From the NCBI GenBank assembly GCA_905214865.1, contig CAJMNO010000017.1, positions 1 to 50,192 of the forward strand: a stretch of 50,192 nucleotides of DNA, written 5' to 3'. The stretch comes from an uncultured bacterium. GTDB lineage: Bacteria; Actinomycetota; Coriobacteriia; Coriobacteriales; Atopobiaceae. How positions within the stretch are numbered: the first letter of the stretch is position 1; each line of letters begins with the position of its first letter. A program made the translations under genes and the position numbers. Under the pieces are notes generated by a model that worked only from the letters and a program-made list of their open reading frames with translations, made no database searches and was not told the origin of the DNA. Shown piece after piece: positions 15,877 to 23,847 of the stretch.

Positions 15877-16797
15877 CTACTCCACGACCTCGACCTCGAT
15901 CTGCCTCTCGAGCTCCGCGACCTGCGCGAAGTCGCCCAGCCCGGCGCTCATCGCGACGTTTGCGCCCGTCGCCATCGCCCTCGTGAGCGCTGCGGGGACG
16001 TCGTCGCGGTCGAAGAACCACAGCGAGAGGAAGCTCGCCAGGGTGGCGTCGCCGGCGCAGGCGGTGGAGTACATCCTGACCTTCGCGGCGTTGGCGCGCC
16101 ACACGTGCCCCCCGTCGTAGAAGTACGCGCCCGCCGCGCCAAGGGTGAGGAGGATGTTCTTGCAGCCGCGCTCGTGGATGAGGTGCAGCGCGCGCACGAT
16201 GTCCGCCTCGTCGTGGATGTCGACGCCGAAGATGGCGGCGACCTCCTCGTCGTTGGGCTTGATGAGGAGAGGGGCGCCCTCGACCAGCTGGGCGAGGTGC
16301 CGGTGGCTCATGTCCAGCACGACCTCGCCGCCGCGTGCGTGCACGTGCTCCAGGAGCTCGTCGTAGTAGGTGGGCTCGATCTGCGGGGACAGGGAACCGG
16401 AGACGACCAGGCACTCGAGGTCGGGGAGCGTGTCGACCAGGCGCAGCATCTCCTCCTGGTGCTCGCGGGAGACCGGGCAGCCCGCGTTGGGGAACTTGTA
16501 CTCGTCGTCACCGCACGAGACGAAGGTGTTGATGCGCGTGATCCCGTCGACCTCGACGGGATGGACCTCGCAGCCCATCTCCCTTGCGCCGTCCACGATG
16601 AACCTGCCCGAGAAGCCGCCGAAGAAGCCCAGGATGGGGGCGTCGACGCCAAAGTGCCGCAGCGTGAAGCTCACGTTGAGCCCCTTGCCGTTGGGGGTGT
16701 AGACGGCGTCGCGGGTGCGCGAGACGCGGTTGGGCGCGACGGAGTCCGCCGTGACGTTCATGTCGATGGCGGGGTTGGGCGTGAGGGTGTAGATCAT
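15877..16797 (-). CDS. 1-phosphofructokinase family PfkB kinase
   Basis: The 306-residue PfkB-family kinase of the FruK/LacC type has TLTPNPAIDMN at the start, PNGKGLNV (sugar site), LTLGAAGAYF and the C-terminal anion-hole motif with the catalytic Asp. That last motif reads CAGD where the family norm is GAGD; the Asp base is kept. Next to a fructose-type EIIA and a class II aldolase, the likely reaction is fructose 1-phosphate to fructose 1,6-bisphosphate; tagatose 6-phosphate is an alternative substrate. AAGGGG lies upstream of the ATG. The aldolase gene ends 80 bases upstream on the same strand, with a hairpin between. Confidence 0.88.
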   Translation of the reverse strand: MIYTLTPNPAIDMNVTADSVAPNRVSRTRDAVYTPNGKGLNVSFTLRHFGVDAPILGFFGGFSGRFIVDGAREMGCEVHPVEVDGITRINTFVSCGDDEYKFPNAGCPVSREHQEEMLRLVDTLPDLECLVVSGSLSPQIEPTYYDELLEHVHARGGEVVLDMSHRHLAQLVEGAPLLIKPNDEEVAAIFGVDIHDEADIVRALHLIHERGCKNILLTLGAAGAYFYDGGHVWRANAAKVRMYSTACAGDATLASFLSLWFFDRDDVPAALTRAMATGANVAMSAGLGDFAQVAELERQIEVEVVE

Positions 16798-16830
16798 CTC
16801 TTTGGTCCCCTTTCTGCGGTGGAATGAAGA

Positions 16831-16862
16831 GAGGGCCCGCGCCAGTGACGGCGTGGGCCCTC
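16831..16862 (-). terminator. Hairpin between aldolase and phosphofructokinase genes
   Basis: GAGGGCCC-CGCC pairs with GGCG-GGGCCCTC with one mismatch, downstream of the aldolase stop. The minus-strand tail TCTCTTCATT is only moderately T-rich. It may attenuate rather than stop transcription into the phosphofructokinase gene. Confidence 0.55.
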
Positions 16863-16877
16863 GCGACAGGGGTCAGT

Positions 16878-17729
16878 TTAGGCCTTGTTGGTGGAGCCGA
16901 GGTTGTCCATGTGGCTGGTGACGACCTTGTAGATCTCCTCCATGCCGGGCTTGGACGGCTTCTTGGGGTCGAAGTTGGCGGGGTTCTCGCCCATGTAGCC
17001 CATGAAGCCGCGGGTGAAGGCCTGGCGAAGCTCGGTGGCGTAGTTCACCTTGCAGATGCCGTTGCGGATGGCCTCGGCGACCTGGTCGTCGGGCACGCCG
17101 GACGTCCCGTGGAGAACCAGGGGCACGTCGACCTTGCGGCGGATCTCCTTCAGGATCTCCTGCTCGATGTGCGGGGTGCCCTTGTACACGCCGTGCGCGG
17201 TGCCCACGCCAACGGCGAGCGAGCTGCACTGGGTGCGCGCCACGAACTCCTGGGCCTCGTCGGGGTCGGTGAAGGGGTTCTCGCCCTTGACCGCCGGGCC
17301 GTCGTCCTCCTTGCCGCCCACCTTGCCAAGCTCCGCCTCGACGGGCACGCCCATGGCGTTGGCGACCTTGGTCACGCTCTCGGTGAGGGCCATGTTGTCC
17401 TCGAAGGGGACGTGGGAGCCGTCGATCATGACCGACGTGTAGCCGGCGCGCAGGGCCTGCATGCAGCGGTCAAAGCCGTCGCCGTGGTCCAGGTGCAGCG
17501 CCACGGGCACGCTTGCCTGCTCGGCGGCGACCCTGACCATGGCGGCGAAGTAGTCCAGGTTGGCGTACTTTACGGTGCCCGGGGTGGTCTGCATGATGAC
17601 AGGGGAGTGCCTGTCCTCCGCGGCCCTCACGACCGCCATCACGAACTCCAGGTTCTCGACGTTGAACGCGCCCACGGCGTAGTGGCCCTCCTGGGCCTTG
17701 AGCAGCATGTCCTTGGTGGTGACCAGCAT
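16878..17729 (-). CDS. Class II fructose-bisphosphate (or tagatose-bisphosphate) aldolase
   Basis: The 283-residue zinc aldolase cleaves fructose 1,6-bisphosphate to dihydroxyacetone phosphate and glyceraldehyde 3-phosphate. ALHLDHGDGF carries the catalytic Asp and a zinc His, EAELGKVGGKED a family block, GTAHGVYKG and LVLHGTSGV two further zinc His residues, and KVNYATELR the phosphate site. Its size and motifs fit the Fba/GatY/KbaY group. The ATG at 17729 follows AAGGGAG; the frame's earlier starts lack support. It is transcribed divergently from a DeoR regulator, a classic sugar-cluster layout. Confidence 0.92.
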   Translation of the reverse strand: MLVTTKDMLLKAQEGHYAVGAFNVENLEFVMAVVRAAEDRHSPVIMQTTPGTVKYANLDYFAAMVRVAAEQASVPVALHLDHGDGFDRCMQALRAGYTSVMIDGSHVPFEDNMALTESVTKVANAMGVPVEAELGKVGGKEDDGPAVKGENPFTDPDEAQEFVARTQCSSLAVGVGTAHGVYKGTPHIEQEILKEIRRKVDVPLVLHGTSGVPDDQVAEAIRNGICKVNYATELRQAFTRGFMGYMGENPANFDPKKPSKPGMEEIYKVVTSHMDNLGSTNKA

Positions 17730-18036
17730 CTGTGACTCCCTTCGGACGGCGTCCGGCTTCTCCGGACCCCTTGCCTTCGCCCTGCATTCTAGGGGGTTCG
17801 ACGTGCGCGGGCCTGTGGCGACGGGTGCTGTTAAGCCGTGTCGGAAGAAAGTAAACGCAGGACATGAGCCAGAGAAACCTATCGGAAGGCGCTTTGGAAG
17901 GTCATATACCTGCAAAACGCAACCAACAAAAAGGCAAAGCATTTCTCCACAGGCAAGCAAAGGAAACACAAATGCTGCACAATGGGGCGATAGGACGGGG
18001 TTGGCGTCCGTCCGCGACGGCAGGGAGGTAGCGCGC
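17730..18036. promoter_or_regulatory. Divergent promoter/operator region between aldolase and DeoR regulator
   Basis: This A/T-rich 307-base stretch serves two divergent genes. An inverted repeat AGCATTT (17938-17944) / AAATGCT (17970-17976) is a candidate operator for the adjacent DeoR-type repressor. CACAAT at 17978 could be a -10 for the regulator, and TATATG at 17906-17901 on the minus strand a -10 for the aldolase, with T-rich sequence but no clean -35. Assignments are inference from position. Confidence 0.45.
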
Positions 18037-18888
18037 ATGGGTGGTCCGGCGGGGGAGAGGGGCCTGTACGCCGAGGAGCGGAGGGCAGCCATCCTGCAGA
18101 TGCTCGACCAGCGCTCCTCGCTGCAGGTGGCGGAGGTCGCCGACGCCTTTGGCGTGTCGAGGGTGACCGCGCGCGCCGACCTCGACGCCCTCGAGCGCGA
18201 CGGAAAGCTCCGCCGCACCCACGGCGGGGCGGTGTCCCTCTCGCGCACGCTCACGGTCTCGATTCAGGACAGCAGGGTCAACGTCCACGCGGACGCAAAG
18301 CGGGCGATAGGCGCGCGTGCCGCCGGGCTGGTGGGGGACGGAGACTCCATCCTGGTGGACTCCGGCACCACGGCGCTCGAGCTGGTGCGCGCCCTGGGCT
18401 CGCGAGTGGGCGTCACCGTGGTCACCGACGACTTCACGATCGCCGACTTCGTGGACCGTTCGATGCCCGCCCTGGACGTGGTGATGCTCGGCGGGAGCCT
18501 GCGCAAGGGGCACCGCTACACCTGCGGGCCTCTCGCCCTCGCCGCGCTGGGCGCCCTCCACCCCGACATCGCGTTCGTCAGCCCCACCGCGCTCGTGCCC
18601 GGCAGGGGGCTCATGACCAACTACCAGGCGATGGCCGAGCTCAAGCGCGCGTTCCTGTCGTGCGCGGACAGGACCGTGGTGCTGCTCGACTCCTCCAAGG
18701 TGGGCGGTAGGGGCCTGATGCGCTTTGGGTCGCTACGCGACGCCGACGCCGTGGTGTGCGAGGCGGACCCGGAGGGGGTCCTGGGGCGGGAGGCGGACGA
18801 GTCCGGCTGCAGGCTCCTCCTCGCCCCGGCCTCGCCTCCTGCGGGCGAGGGTACCGATGCCGCCCCGTCGCGGTCACGCGTGCGCTAG
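18037..18888 (+). CDS. DeoR family transcriptional regulator
   Basis: The 283-residue regulator has an N-terminal winged helix (about 10-62: RRAAILQMLDQRSSLQVAEV then FGVSRVTARADLDALERDGKLRRTHGG) and a C-terminal DeoRC sugar-phosphate sensor domain (ADAKRAIG, VDSGTTALELVRAL, VMLGG, VLLDSSKVG). Such repressors respond to phosphosugars such as fructose 1-phosphate. Its divergent position to the aldolase and 1-phosphofructokinase suggests it controls them. The ATG at 18037 follows GGGAGG; longer versions of the frame run into the promoter region. The HAD phosphatase follows 34 bases later. Confidence 0.92.
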   Translation: MGGPAGERGLYAEERRAAILQMLDQRSSLQVAEVADAFGVSRVTARADLDALERDGKLRRTHGGAVSLSRTLTVSIQDSRVNVHADAKRAIGARAAGLVGDGDSILVDSGTTALELVRALGSRVGVTVVTDDFTIADFVDRSMPALDVVMLGGSLRKGHRYTCGPLALAALGALHPDIAFVSPTALVPGRGLMTNYQAMAELKRAFLSCADRTVVLLDSSKVGGRGLMRFGSLRDADAVVCEADPEGVLGREADESGCRLLLAPASPPAGEGTDAAPSRSRVR

Positions 18889-18922
18889 GCTGGAGCAAGG
18901 CGGCGGATGCCAGGAGGCGACG

Positions 18923-19768
18923 ATGGGAACCAAGCTCATTCTCACGGACATAGACAGGACCATCCTCCCCCACGGGGCCGAGCGGGTCTCGCCCGGGACG
19001 GTCGCGGCCTTCCATGCCGCGCTCGACGCGGGGATACGAGTGGGGCCGGCGAGCGGGAGGGGGTACGGCTGGATCCCGCCGTTCTTCGGGGGAGACGAGG
19101 GGTGCTGCGAGACCTGCGTGGCGACCAACGGCAACCAGGTGTTCCTGGATGGCCGGAGGCTGCGCGAGGCACGCTTTGACGGTGACGTCCTGGCACCCGT
19201 CGTCAGTCACCTGAGGGACATCCCGGGCTCCGGCCTCATCGCCTTCGACGGTGACGTCCCCACGCTCGTCGCGGGCAGGCTCGAGGACCTCGCCGTCGTG
19301 TTCCCGGCGTATGCGAGGGCCTGCAGGACGGCCCCCGACGGAGGGCCGCTCGGCCTCCCCGACTTCCCCGCGACCAAGGCGAACGCGTTTTTCGCCCGGG
19401 ACGGCAGGCGCCCCGGCGACGACGAGACGAGGGCGTTCGTGGATGGCCTCAACCAGGCGGTGGAGGGGCTCGACTTCGACTTCCCCGAGCCGGGCTTCAC
19501 CAACGTCATGCGCGCGGGCTGGAACAAGGCGAGCGGGATCGACTGCCTTGCGGACGCGCTGGGCATCTCGCTCGACGAGGTCGTGGTGTTCGGCGACGCC
19601 GGCAACGACCTGAGCATGTTCGCGCGGGTCCCCAACTCGGTCGCGGTCGCAAACGCCACGGAGGAGGCGGCGCGGGCGGCGCGCTGGCACATCGGAGCCT
19701 GCGAGGACGACGCCGTGGCCCAGGCCATCGAGGCGCTCGCGGCGGGGGAGTGGCCGTTCCGCGAGTGA
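18923..19768 (+). CDS. HAD superfamily Cof-type phosphatase
   Basis: The 281-residue Cof/YidA-type HAD hydrolase probably dephosphorylates sugar phosphates or flavin/pyridoxal compounds. Motif I reads DIDRTIL, where the usual family form is DxDGT: both Asp residues are kept but Gly is replaced by Arg. Motif II is PASGRG, the conserved Lys is within KANAFF or KASGID, and motif IV is FGDAGND. The C2 cap domain lies in between. The AGGAGG site fixes the start. Closeness to the DeoR gene suggests one operon, with a role in detoxifying sugar phosphates as an inference. Confidence 0.88.
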   Translation: MGTKLILTDIDRTILPHGAERVSPGTVAAFHAALDAGIRVGPASGRGYGWIPPFFGGDEGCCETCVATNGNQVFLDGRRLREARFDGDVLAPVVSHLRDIPGSGLIAFDGDVPTLVAGRLEDLAVVFPAYARACRTAPDGGPLGLPDFPATKANAFFARDGRRPGDDETRAFVDGLNQAVEGLDFDFPEPGFTNVMRAGWNKASGIDCLADALGISLDEVVVFGDAGNDLSMFARVPNSVAVANATEEAARAARWHIGACEDDAVAQAIEALAAGEWPFRE

Positions 19769-19854
19769 GTCAGGGTACGGGCCCTGGGCCCGTCCGCCCG
19801 ACGATATGGCGCCCGAGTGGTGCCCCGGCTTCTCTCTGCCAAAAAGGGGTCCTG

Positions 19855-19863
19855 TGCTATCCT
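19855..19863 (+). promoter_or_regulatory. Extended -10 promoter of the pheST leader
   Basis: TGCTATCCT matches TGn-TATnnT. Transcription would begin near 19869-19871, just before the T-box leader. No clear -35 element. Confidence 0.55.
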
Positions 19864-19868
19864 GTGCC

Positions 19869-20145
19869 ACTAGGCAATGACGGAGAGGTCCGTTCGTCGC
19901 GTGGTCAGTGGAGAAGAGAGGGAGCTCGCGGGCTGAGAGGCTCCCACGCTGGCCGACGGTCGGAGTTCACTCCACCAGCCGCGAGCTCAAAGCGCGCGAG
20001 CGCGAGTAGGCAAGCCGTCCGTCGCACGACACGCGACGCAAGAGTGGGCACGCGCGAGAGAAAACGCGCGCGCCAATCAAGGTGGTACCGCGGAAGTCTC
20101 CGTCCTTGGGCATTGGGCTCAGGGGCGGTTTTCTTTTTGGAAGGG
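19869..20145 (+). ncRNA. T-box riboswitch leader (Phe specific) of pheST
   Basis: The leader carries the T-box sequence AAGGTGGTACCGCGG (20079-20093), whose bulge pairs with the CCA end of uncharged tRNA. Stem I is closed by GAGCTCGCGG (19922-19931) with CCGCGAGCTC (19979-19988), and the specifier loop contains TTC (19966-19968), a Phe codon, between GGAG and ACTCC. A terminator (CCGTCC with GGGGCGG, followed by TTTTCTTTTT, about 20099-20139) competes with the antiterminator. Uncharged tRNA-Phe should therefore allow transcription of pheS and pheT. tRNA-Phe(GAA) itself is encoded at 47348. Confidence 0.93.
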
Positions 20146-20155
20146 GTTTCGCAGC

Positions 20156-21223
20156 ATGGCGATGTCAGACGACCTGAATGCCATTCAGGAGCAGGTTGAC
20201 CAGATGCTCAAGGGCGCCCAGTCGCTCGAGGACCTGGAGCGGGTTCGCGTACAGGCGCTGGGCAAGAAGGGGTCCATCACCACCATCATGCACATGATGG
20301 GCAAGGTCCCGCCCGAGGAGCGCCCCACCATGGGCAAGCTCGCCAACACGGTGCGCGCCAACGTCCAGGCGGCGATCGAGCAGCGCAAGGTCCAGCTCGC
20401 CCGCGAGGCCATGGAGCGCAGGTTCTCTGCCGAGGAGGCGGACGTCACGCTGCCGGGCAGGAGGCTCTCCCCGGGCACCCAGCACCTCGTGAACCAGATC
20501 CGCGAGGAGATCGAGGACATCTTCTGCGGGCTGGGCTACACCGTCGAGGACGGCCCGTTCGTCGAGACCACCTACTACAACTTCACCGCGCTCAACGCGC
20601 CGGAGGACCACCCCAGCCGCTCGGCAAAGGACACCTTCTACGTTGAGGACAACGCCCCGGAGGGGAAGGAGGCGCACGTCCTCGGCGAGTCCGACGTGCT
20701 GCTGCGTACCCAGACCTCGGGCGTCCAGGTCCACGTGATGGAGGAGAAGAAGCCCCCCATCTACATGATCTGCCCCGGGACCGTCTTCCGCCCCGACACG
20801 CCCGACGCCAACCACCTGCCCCAGTTCACGCAGGTCGAGGGCCTGGTGGTGGACGAGGGCATCACCTTTGGCGACCTCAAGGGCACGCTCGACTACTTCA
20901 CGCGCGAGATCTTTGGCAAGGACCGCGCAACCCGCTACCGCCCGCACTTCTTCCCGTTCACCGAGCCTAGCTGCGAGGTGGACGTCTCGTGCGGCGTGTG
21001 CCACGGAGAGGGCTGCCGCTTCTGCAAGGGGACCGGCTGGCTCGAGATCCTGGGCTGCGGCATGGTCGACCCCAACGTGTTTGGGTACGTGGGCATCGAC
21101 CCCGAGAAGTACTCCGGCTTTGCGTTTGGCATCGGCGTGGAGCGCGTCGCCGCCCTTCGCTACGACCTGCCCGACCTCCGCATGCTCATGACCGGCGACA
21201 TGCGATTCCTGAGGCAGTTCTAG
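20156..21223 (+). CDS. pheS: Phenylalanyl-tRNA synthetase alpha subunit
   Basis: The 355-residue catalytic subunit of the (alpha-beta)2 synthetase has an N-terminal coiled coil (1-85) that contacts tRNA, then the class II core: GRRLSPGTQHLVNQ, the motif 2 region FRPDTPDANHLPQFTQVEG and the motif 3 region FGIGVERVAALRYDLPDLR. A cysteine-rich CGVCHGEGCRFCKGTGW insert, common in bacterial PheS, is present. Two possible ATGs lie six bases apart (20156, 20162) behind AAGGGG. It is controlled by the Phe T-box and co-transcribed with pheT, 55 bases downstream. Confidence 0.98.
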   Translation: MAMSDDLNAIQEQVDQMLKGAQSLEDLERVRVQALGKKGSITTIMHMMGKVPPEERPTMGKLANTVRANVQAAIEQRKVQLAREAMERRFSAEEADVTLPGRRLSPGTQHLVNQIREEIEDIFCGLGYTVEDGPFVETTYYNFTALNAPEDHPSRSAKDTFYVEDNAPEGKEAHVLGESDVLLRTQTSGVQVHVMEEKKPPIYMICPGTVFRPDTPDANHLPQFTQVEGLVVDEGITFGDLKGTLDYFTREIFGKDRATRYRPHFFPFTEPSCEVDVSCGVCHGEGCRFCKGTGWLEILGCGMVDPNVFGYVGIDPEKYSGFAFGIGVERVAALRYDLPDLRMLMTGDMRFLRQF

Positions 21224-21278
21224 CCCGCGTCCGCAAGCAACCGTCTGCGGGCACGCCCCGCACAGAAAGGCAAGTATC

Positions 21279-23750
21279 ATGCGCGTCTCCTACGAGTGGC
21301 TCAAGAGCATGGTTGACCTCCCCCAGGATCCCCAGGACCTGGTGAGGGAGTTCGTACGCACCGGCACGGAGGTCGAGTCCGTGGAGAGGGTCGGCGCCGA
21401 GATCACGGGCGTCGTCACCTCCCAGGTGCTGGAGAAGGTCCCGCACCCCAACTCCGACCACATGTACGTGTGCAAGATGGACGTGGGGTCCCACAACGTC
21501 GACGAGGACGGCAACCCCGTCCCACTGCAGGTGGTCTGTGGCGCCCAGAACTTTGAGCAGGGCGACAAGACCGTGACCGCGCTCGTCGGCGCCACCCTCC
21601 CCGGCGGGGTGAAGATCAAGAAGGGCAAGCTCCGCGGCATCGAGTCCCTTGGCATGAACTGCTCCAGCCGCGAGCTCGGCCTGGACGACGACCACAGCGG
21701 CATCATGATCCTCCCCAAGGACGCGCCCGTGGGCGTCGACTTCCTGGAGTGGAGGGGCCTCACCGACACCGTCATCGACTGCGAGATCACGCCCAACCGC
21801 CCCGACTGCCTGAGCATGCTCGGCATGGCCACCGAGGTCTCCGCCATGCTCGACGAGGACGTTCATGCCGAGCTCCCCTCCATCGCGGAGGAGTCGGCAG
21901 GCGCCGGGCGCACGGCGGACCTCGTTGACGTCACGATCGACGACCCCTCGCTCTGCCCGCGCTACACTGCCCGCGTGGTGCGCAACGTGAAGATCGGCCC
22001 CAGCCCCGAGTGGCTGGCAAGGCGCGTGATGGCGGCGGGCTCCAGGCCCATCAACAACGTGGTCGACGTCACCAACTACGTCATGTACCTCACGGGGCAG
22101 CCGCTCCATGCCTTCGACCTGGGCAAGCTCTCCGAGCGCGACGGCAAGCGCCACATCGTCGTCCGCGCGGCGCACGAGGGCGAGAAGATCGTGACCCTCG
22201 ACGGCCAGGAGAGGGACCTCACGCCCGACATGGCGGTCATCACCGACGACGGGAGGACCCCGGTCGCCCTCGCCGGCGTGATGGGCGGCCAGAACTCCGA
22301 GATCGACGAGGGGACCGTCGACGTCCTGCTCGAGAGCGCGAGCTTCGAGAAGGGCCACATCTCCCGCACGAGCCGCAACCTCGACCTCATGAGCGAGGCC
22401 TCCATCCGCTACGAGCGCCAGGTCGACACCGCCCGCTGCGCCGATGTCTCCAACATAGCCGCCGCCCTCTTCGAGGCGTGCTGTGGCGCCCAGGTCTGCG
22501 AGGGCATGGTCGACGAGTACCCCGTCCCCGCGCTGCCCGCGACCATCGAGCTCAGGCCCGACCGCGTGCGAGCGCTCTGCGGGGCTCCCATCCAGACGTC
22601 GTTCATGGCGCAGAGGCTGCGCCGCCTTGGCTGCCAGGTGAGCGAGGGGGAGGGCGAGCACGACCCCATGACCGTGGTCGCGCCCACCAACCGTCCCGAC
22701 CTCACGCGCGAGGTCGACCTCGTGGAGGAGGTCCTGCGCCTCTGGGGCGAGGGCGACGTGGAGCCGACGCTCCCCGCCGCGCGCAACCACGCCGGGGGCC
22801 TCTCCGTGGAGCAGCGCCGCACCCGCAAGATCTGCGCCACGCTGCGCGCCGCAGGCCTCAGCGAGACCAGCACCTATAACTTCGCCGACCCGCGCGACCT
22901 GGAGCGCCTGGGCATGCCCGAGCGAGGCAAGGGCATCCCGGTGAAGATCCTGCACCCCCTCGTCGCCGACCAGGGCGAGATGCGCCGCGACATGATTCCC
23001 GGGCTTCTCCGCTCCGTCGCCTACAACAAGGACCACGGCGTCCAGAACGTGCACCTGTACGAGCTGGGACGCGTCTTCTTCGGCCACGAGGGCAAGAGCC
23101 AGCCCGACGAGCCCACCTACGTCGCCGGCGTCATGAGCGGGCGCTGGGCCGATGACGCGTGGAACAAGAAGTACGCCGACCTGGACTTCTACGACGCCAA
23201 GGGCGTGGTCGAGACGCTGCTGGAGGCGCTCAGGATCACCAAGGTGCGCTTCCGCGTCGCCGAACCGGACGAGTACCCCTGGCTCCAGCCAGGCCGTGCC
23301 GCGGAGGTCCTCGCGCAGGGCGAGCTGCTGGGGTGGGTGGGCAACATTCACCCGCGCGCGCTCGGCAACTTTGGCATCGACGACCCGGTCGTCGCCTTCG
23401 AGCTCAGCGAGGCTGTGCTTCTCAGGCTTGCCAAGGACGAGCTGCCCTACCAGGAGGTGCCCACGCTCCCCGGCGTCAAGATCGACCTCGCGCTGGTCGT
23501 GGACGAGTCCATGTCCTACGAGCAGGTGTCCCAGCGCATCAGGAGCGCGGGCGGCAAGCTGCTGGCGAGCGTCGAGCTCTTTGACGTCTACCGCGACGAG
23601 AAGCGCGTGGGCAAGGGCAAGAAGTCCATGGCGTTCTCGCTCGAGTACCGCGCCGCGGACCACACGCTCTCGTCCGAAGAGGTCGAGAGGGCGCACAACA
23701 AGCTGGTGACGAAGGTGATCAAGTCCACCGGCGGAGAGGTGCGCGGCTAG
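21279..23750 (+). CDS. pheT: Phenylalanyl-tRNA synthetase beta subunit
   Basis: The full-length 823-residue beta subunit contains the N-terminal tRNA-binding OB fold (EKVPHPNSDHMYVCKMDVG, QVVCGAQNF), the B3/B4 editing domain (ITPNRPDCLSMLGMA, then NNVVDVTNYVMYLTGQPLHAFD), B5, the inactive class II-like core (EVDLVEEVLRLWG) and the C-terminal FDX anticodon-binding domain (VELFDVYRDEKRVGKGKKSMAFSLEY). It hydrolyses Tyr-tRNA-Phe and recognises tRNA. It ends the T-box operon; a strong hairpin follows. Confidence 0.98.
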   Translation: MRVSYEWLKSMVDLPQDPQDLVREFVRTGTEVESVERVGAEITGVVTSQVLEKVPHPNSDHMYVCKMDVGSHNVDEDGNPVPLQVVCGAQNFEQGDKTVTALVGATLPGGVKIKKGKLRGIESLGMNCSSRELGLDDDHSGIMILPKDAPVGVDFLEWRGLTDTVIDCEITPNRPDCLSMLGMATEVSAMLDEDVHAELPSIAEESAGAGRTADLVDVTIDDPSLCPRYTARVVRNVKIGPSPEWLARRVMAAGSRPINNVVDVTNYVMYLTGQPLHAFDLGKLSERDGKRHIVVRAAHEGEKIVTLDGQERDLTPDMAVITDDGRTPVALAGVMGGQNSEIDEGTVDVLLESASFEKGHISRTSRNLDLMSEASIRYERQVDTARCADVSNIAAALFEACCGAQVCEGMVDEYPVPALPATIELRPDRVRALCGAPIQTSFMAQRLRRLGCQVSEGEGEHDPMTVVAPTNRPDLTREVDLVEEVLRLWGEGDVEPTLPAARNHAGGLSVEQRRTRKICATLRAAGLSETSTYNFADPRDLERLGMPERGKGIPVKILHPLVADQGEMRRDMIPGLLRSVAYNKDHGVQNVHLYELGRVFFGHEGKSQPDEPTYVAGVMSGRWADDAWNKKYADLDFYDAKGVVETLLEALRITKVRFRVAEPDEYPWLQPGRAAEVLAQGELLGWVGNIHPRALGNFGIDDPVVAFELSEAVLLRLAKDELPYQEVPTLPGVKIDLALVVDESMSYEQVSQRIRSAGGKLLASVELFDVYRDEKRVGKGKKSMAFSLEYRAADHTLSSEEVERAHNKLVTKVIKSTGGEVRG

Positions 23751-23763
23751 GCGGGACCCCATG

Positions 23764-23804
23764 GCCCCTTCCCCCGGTCTGAAAAGCCTCGCGGGGAAGG
23801 GGCC
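23764..23804 (+). terminator. Terminator of the pheST operon
   Basis: A perfect 12-base-pair stem GGCCCCTTCCCC/GGGGAAGGGGCC with a 17-base loop follows the pheT stop by 13 bases, with a pyrimidine-rich tail GTCTTCTCCC. Confidence 0.8.
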
Positions 23805-23831
23805 GTCTTCTCCCCCCGAAACTGAAACGCA

Positions 23832-23840
23832 TGGTAGGAT
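23832..23840 (+). promoter_or_regulatory. Extended -10 box, possible leaderless promoter
   Basis: TGGTAGGAT (TGn plus TAGGAT) ends only 7 bases before the ATG at 23848, and no Shine-Dalgarno sequence is present between. Transcription would start at or next to the start codon, giving a leaderless message. Confidence 0.5.
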
Positions 23841-23847
23841 AGGCCGT

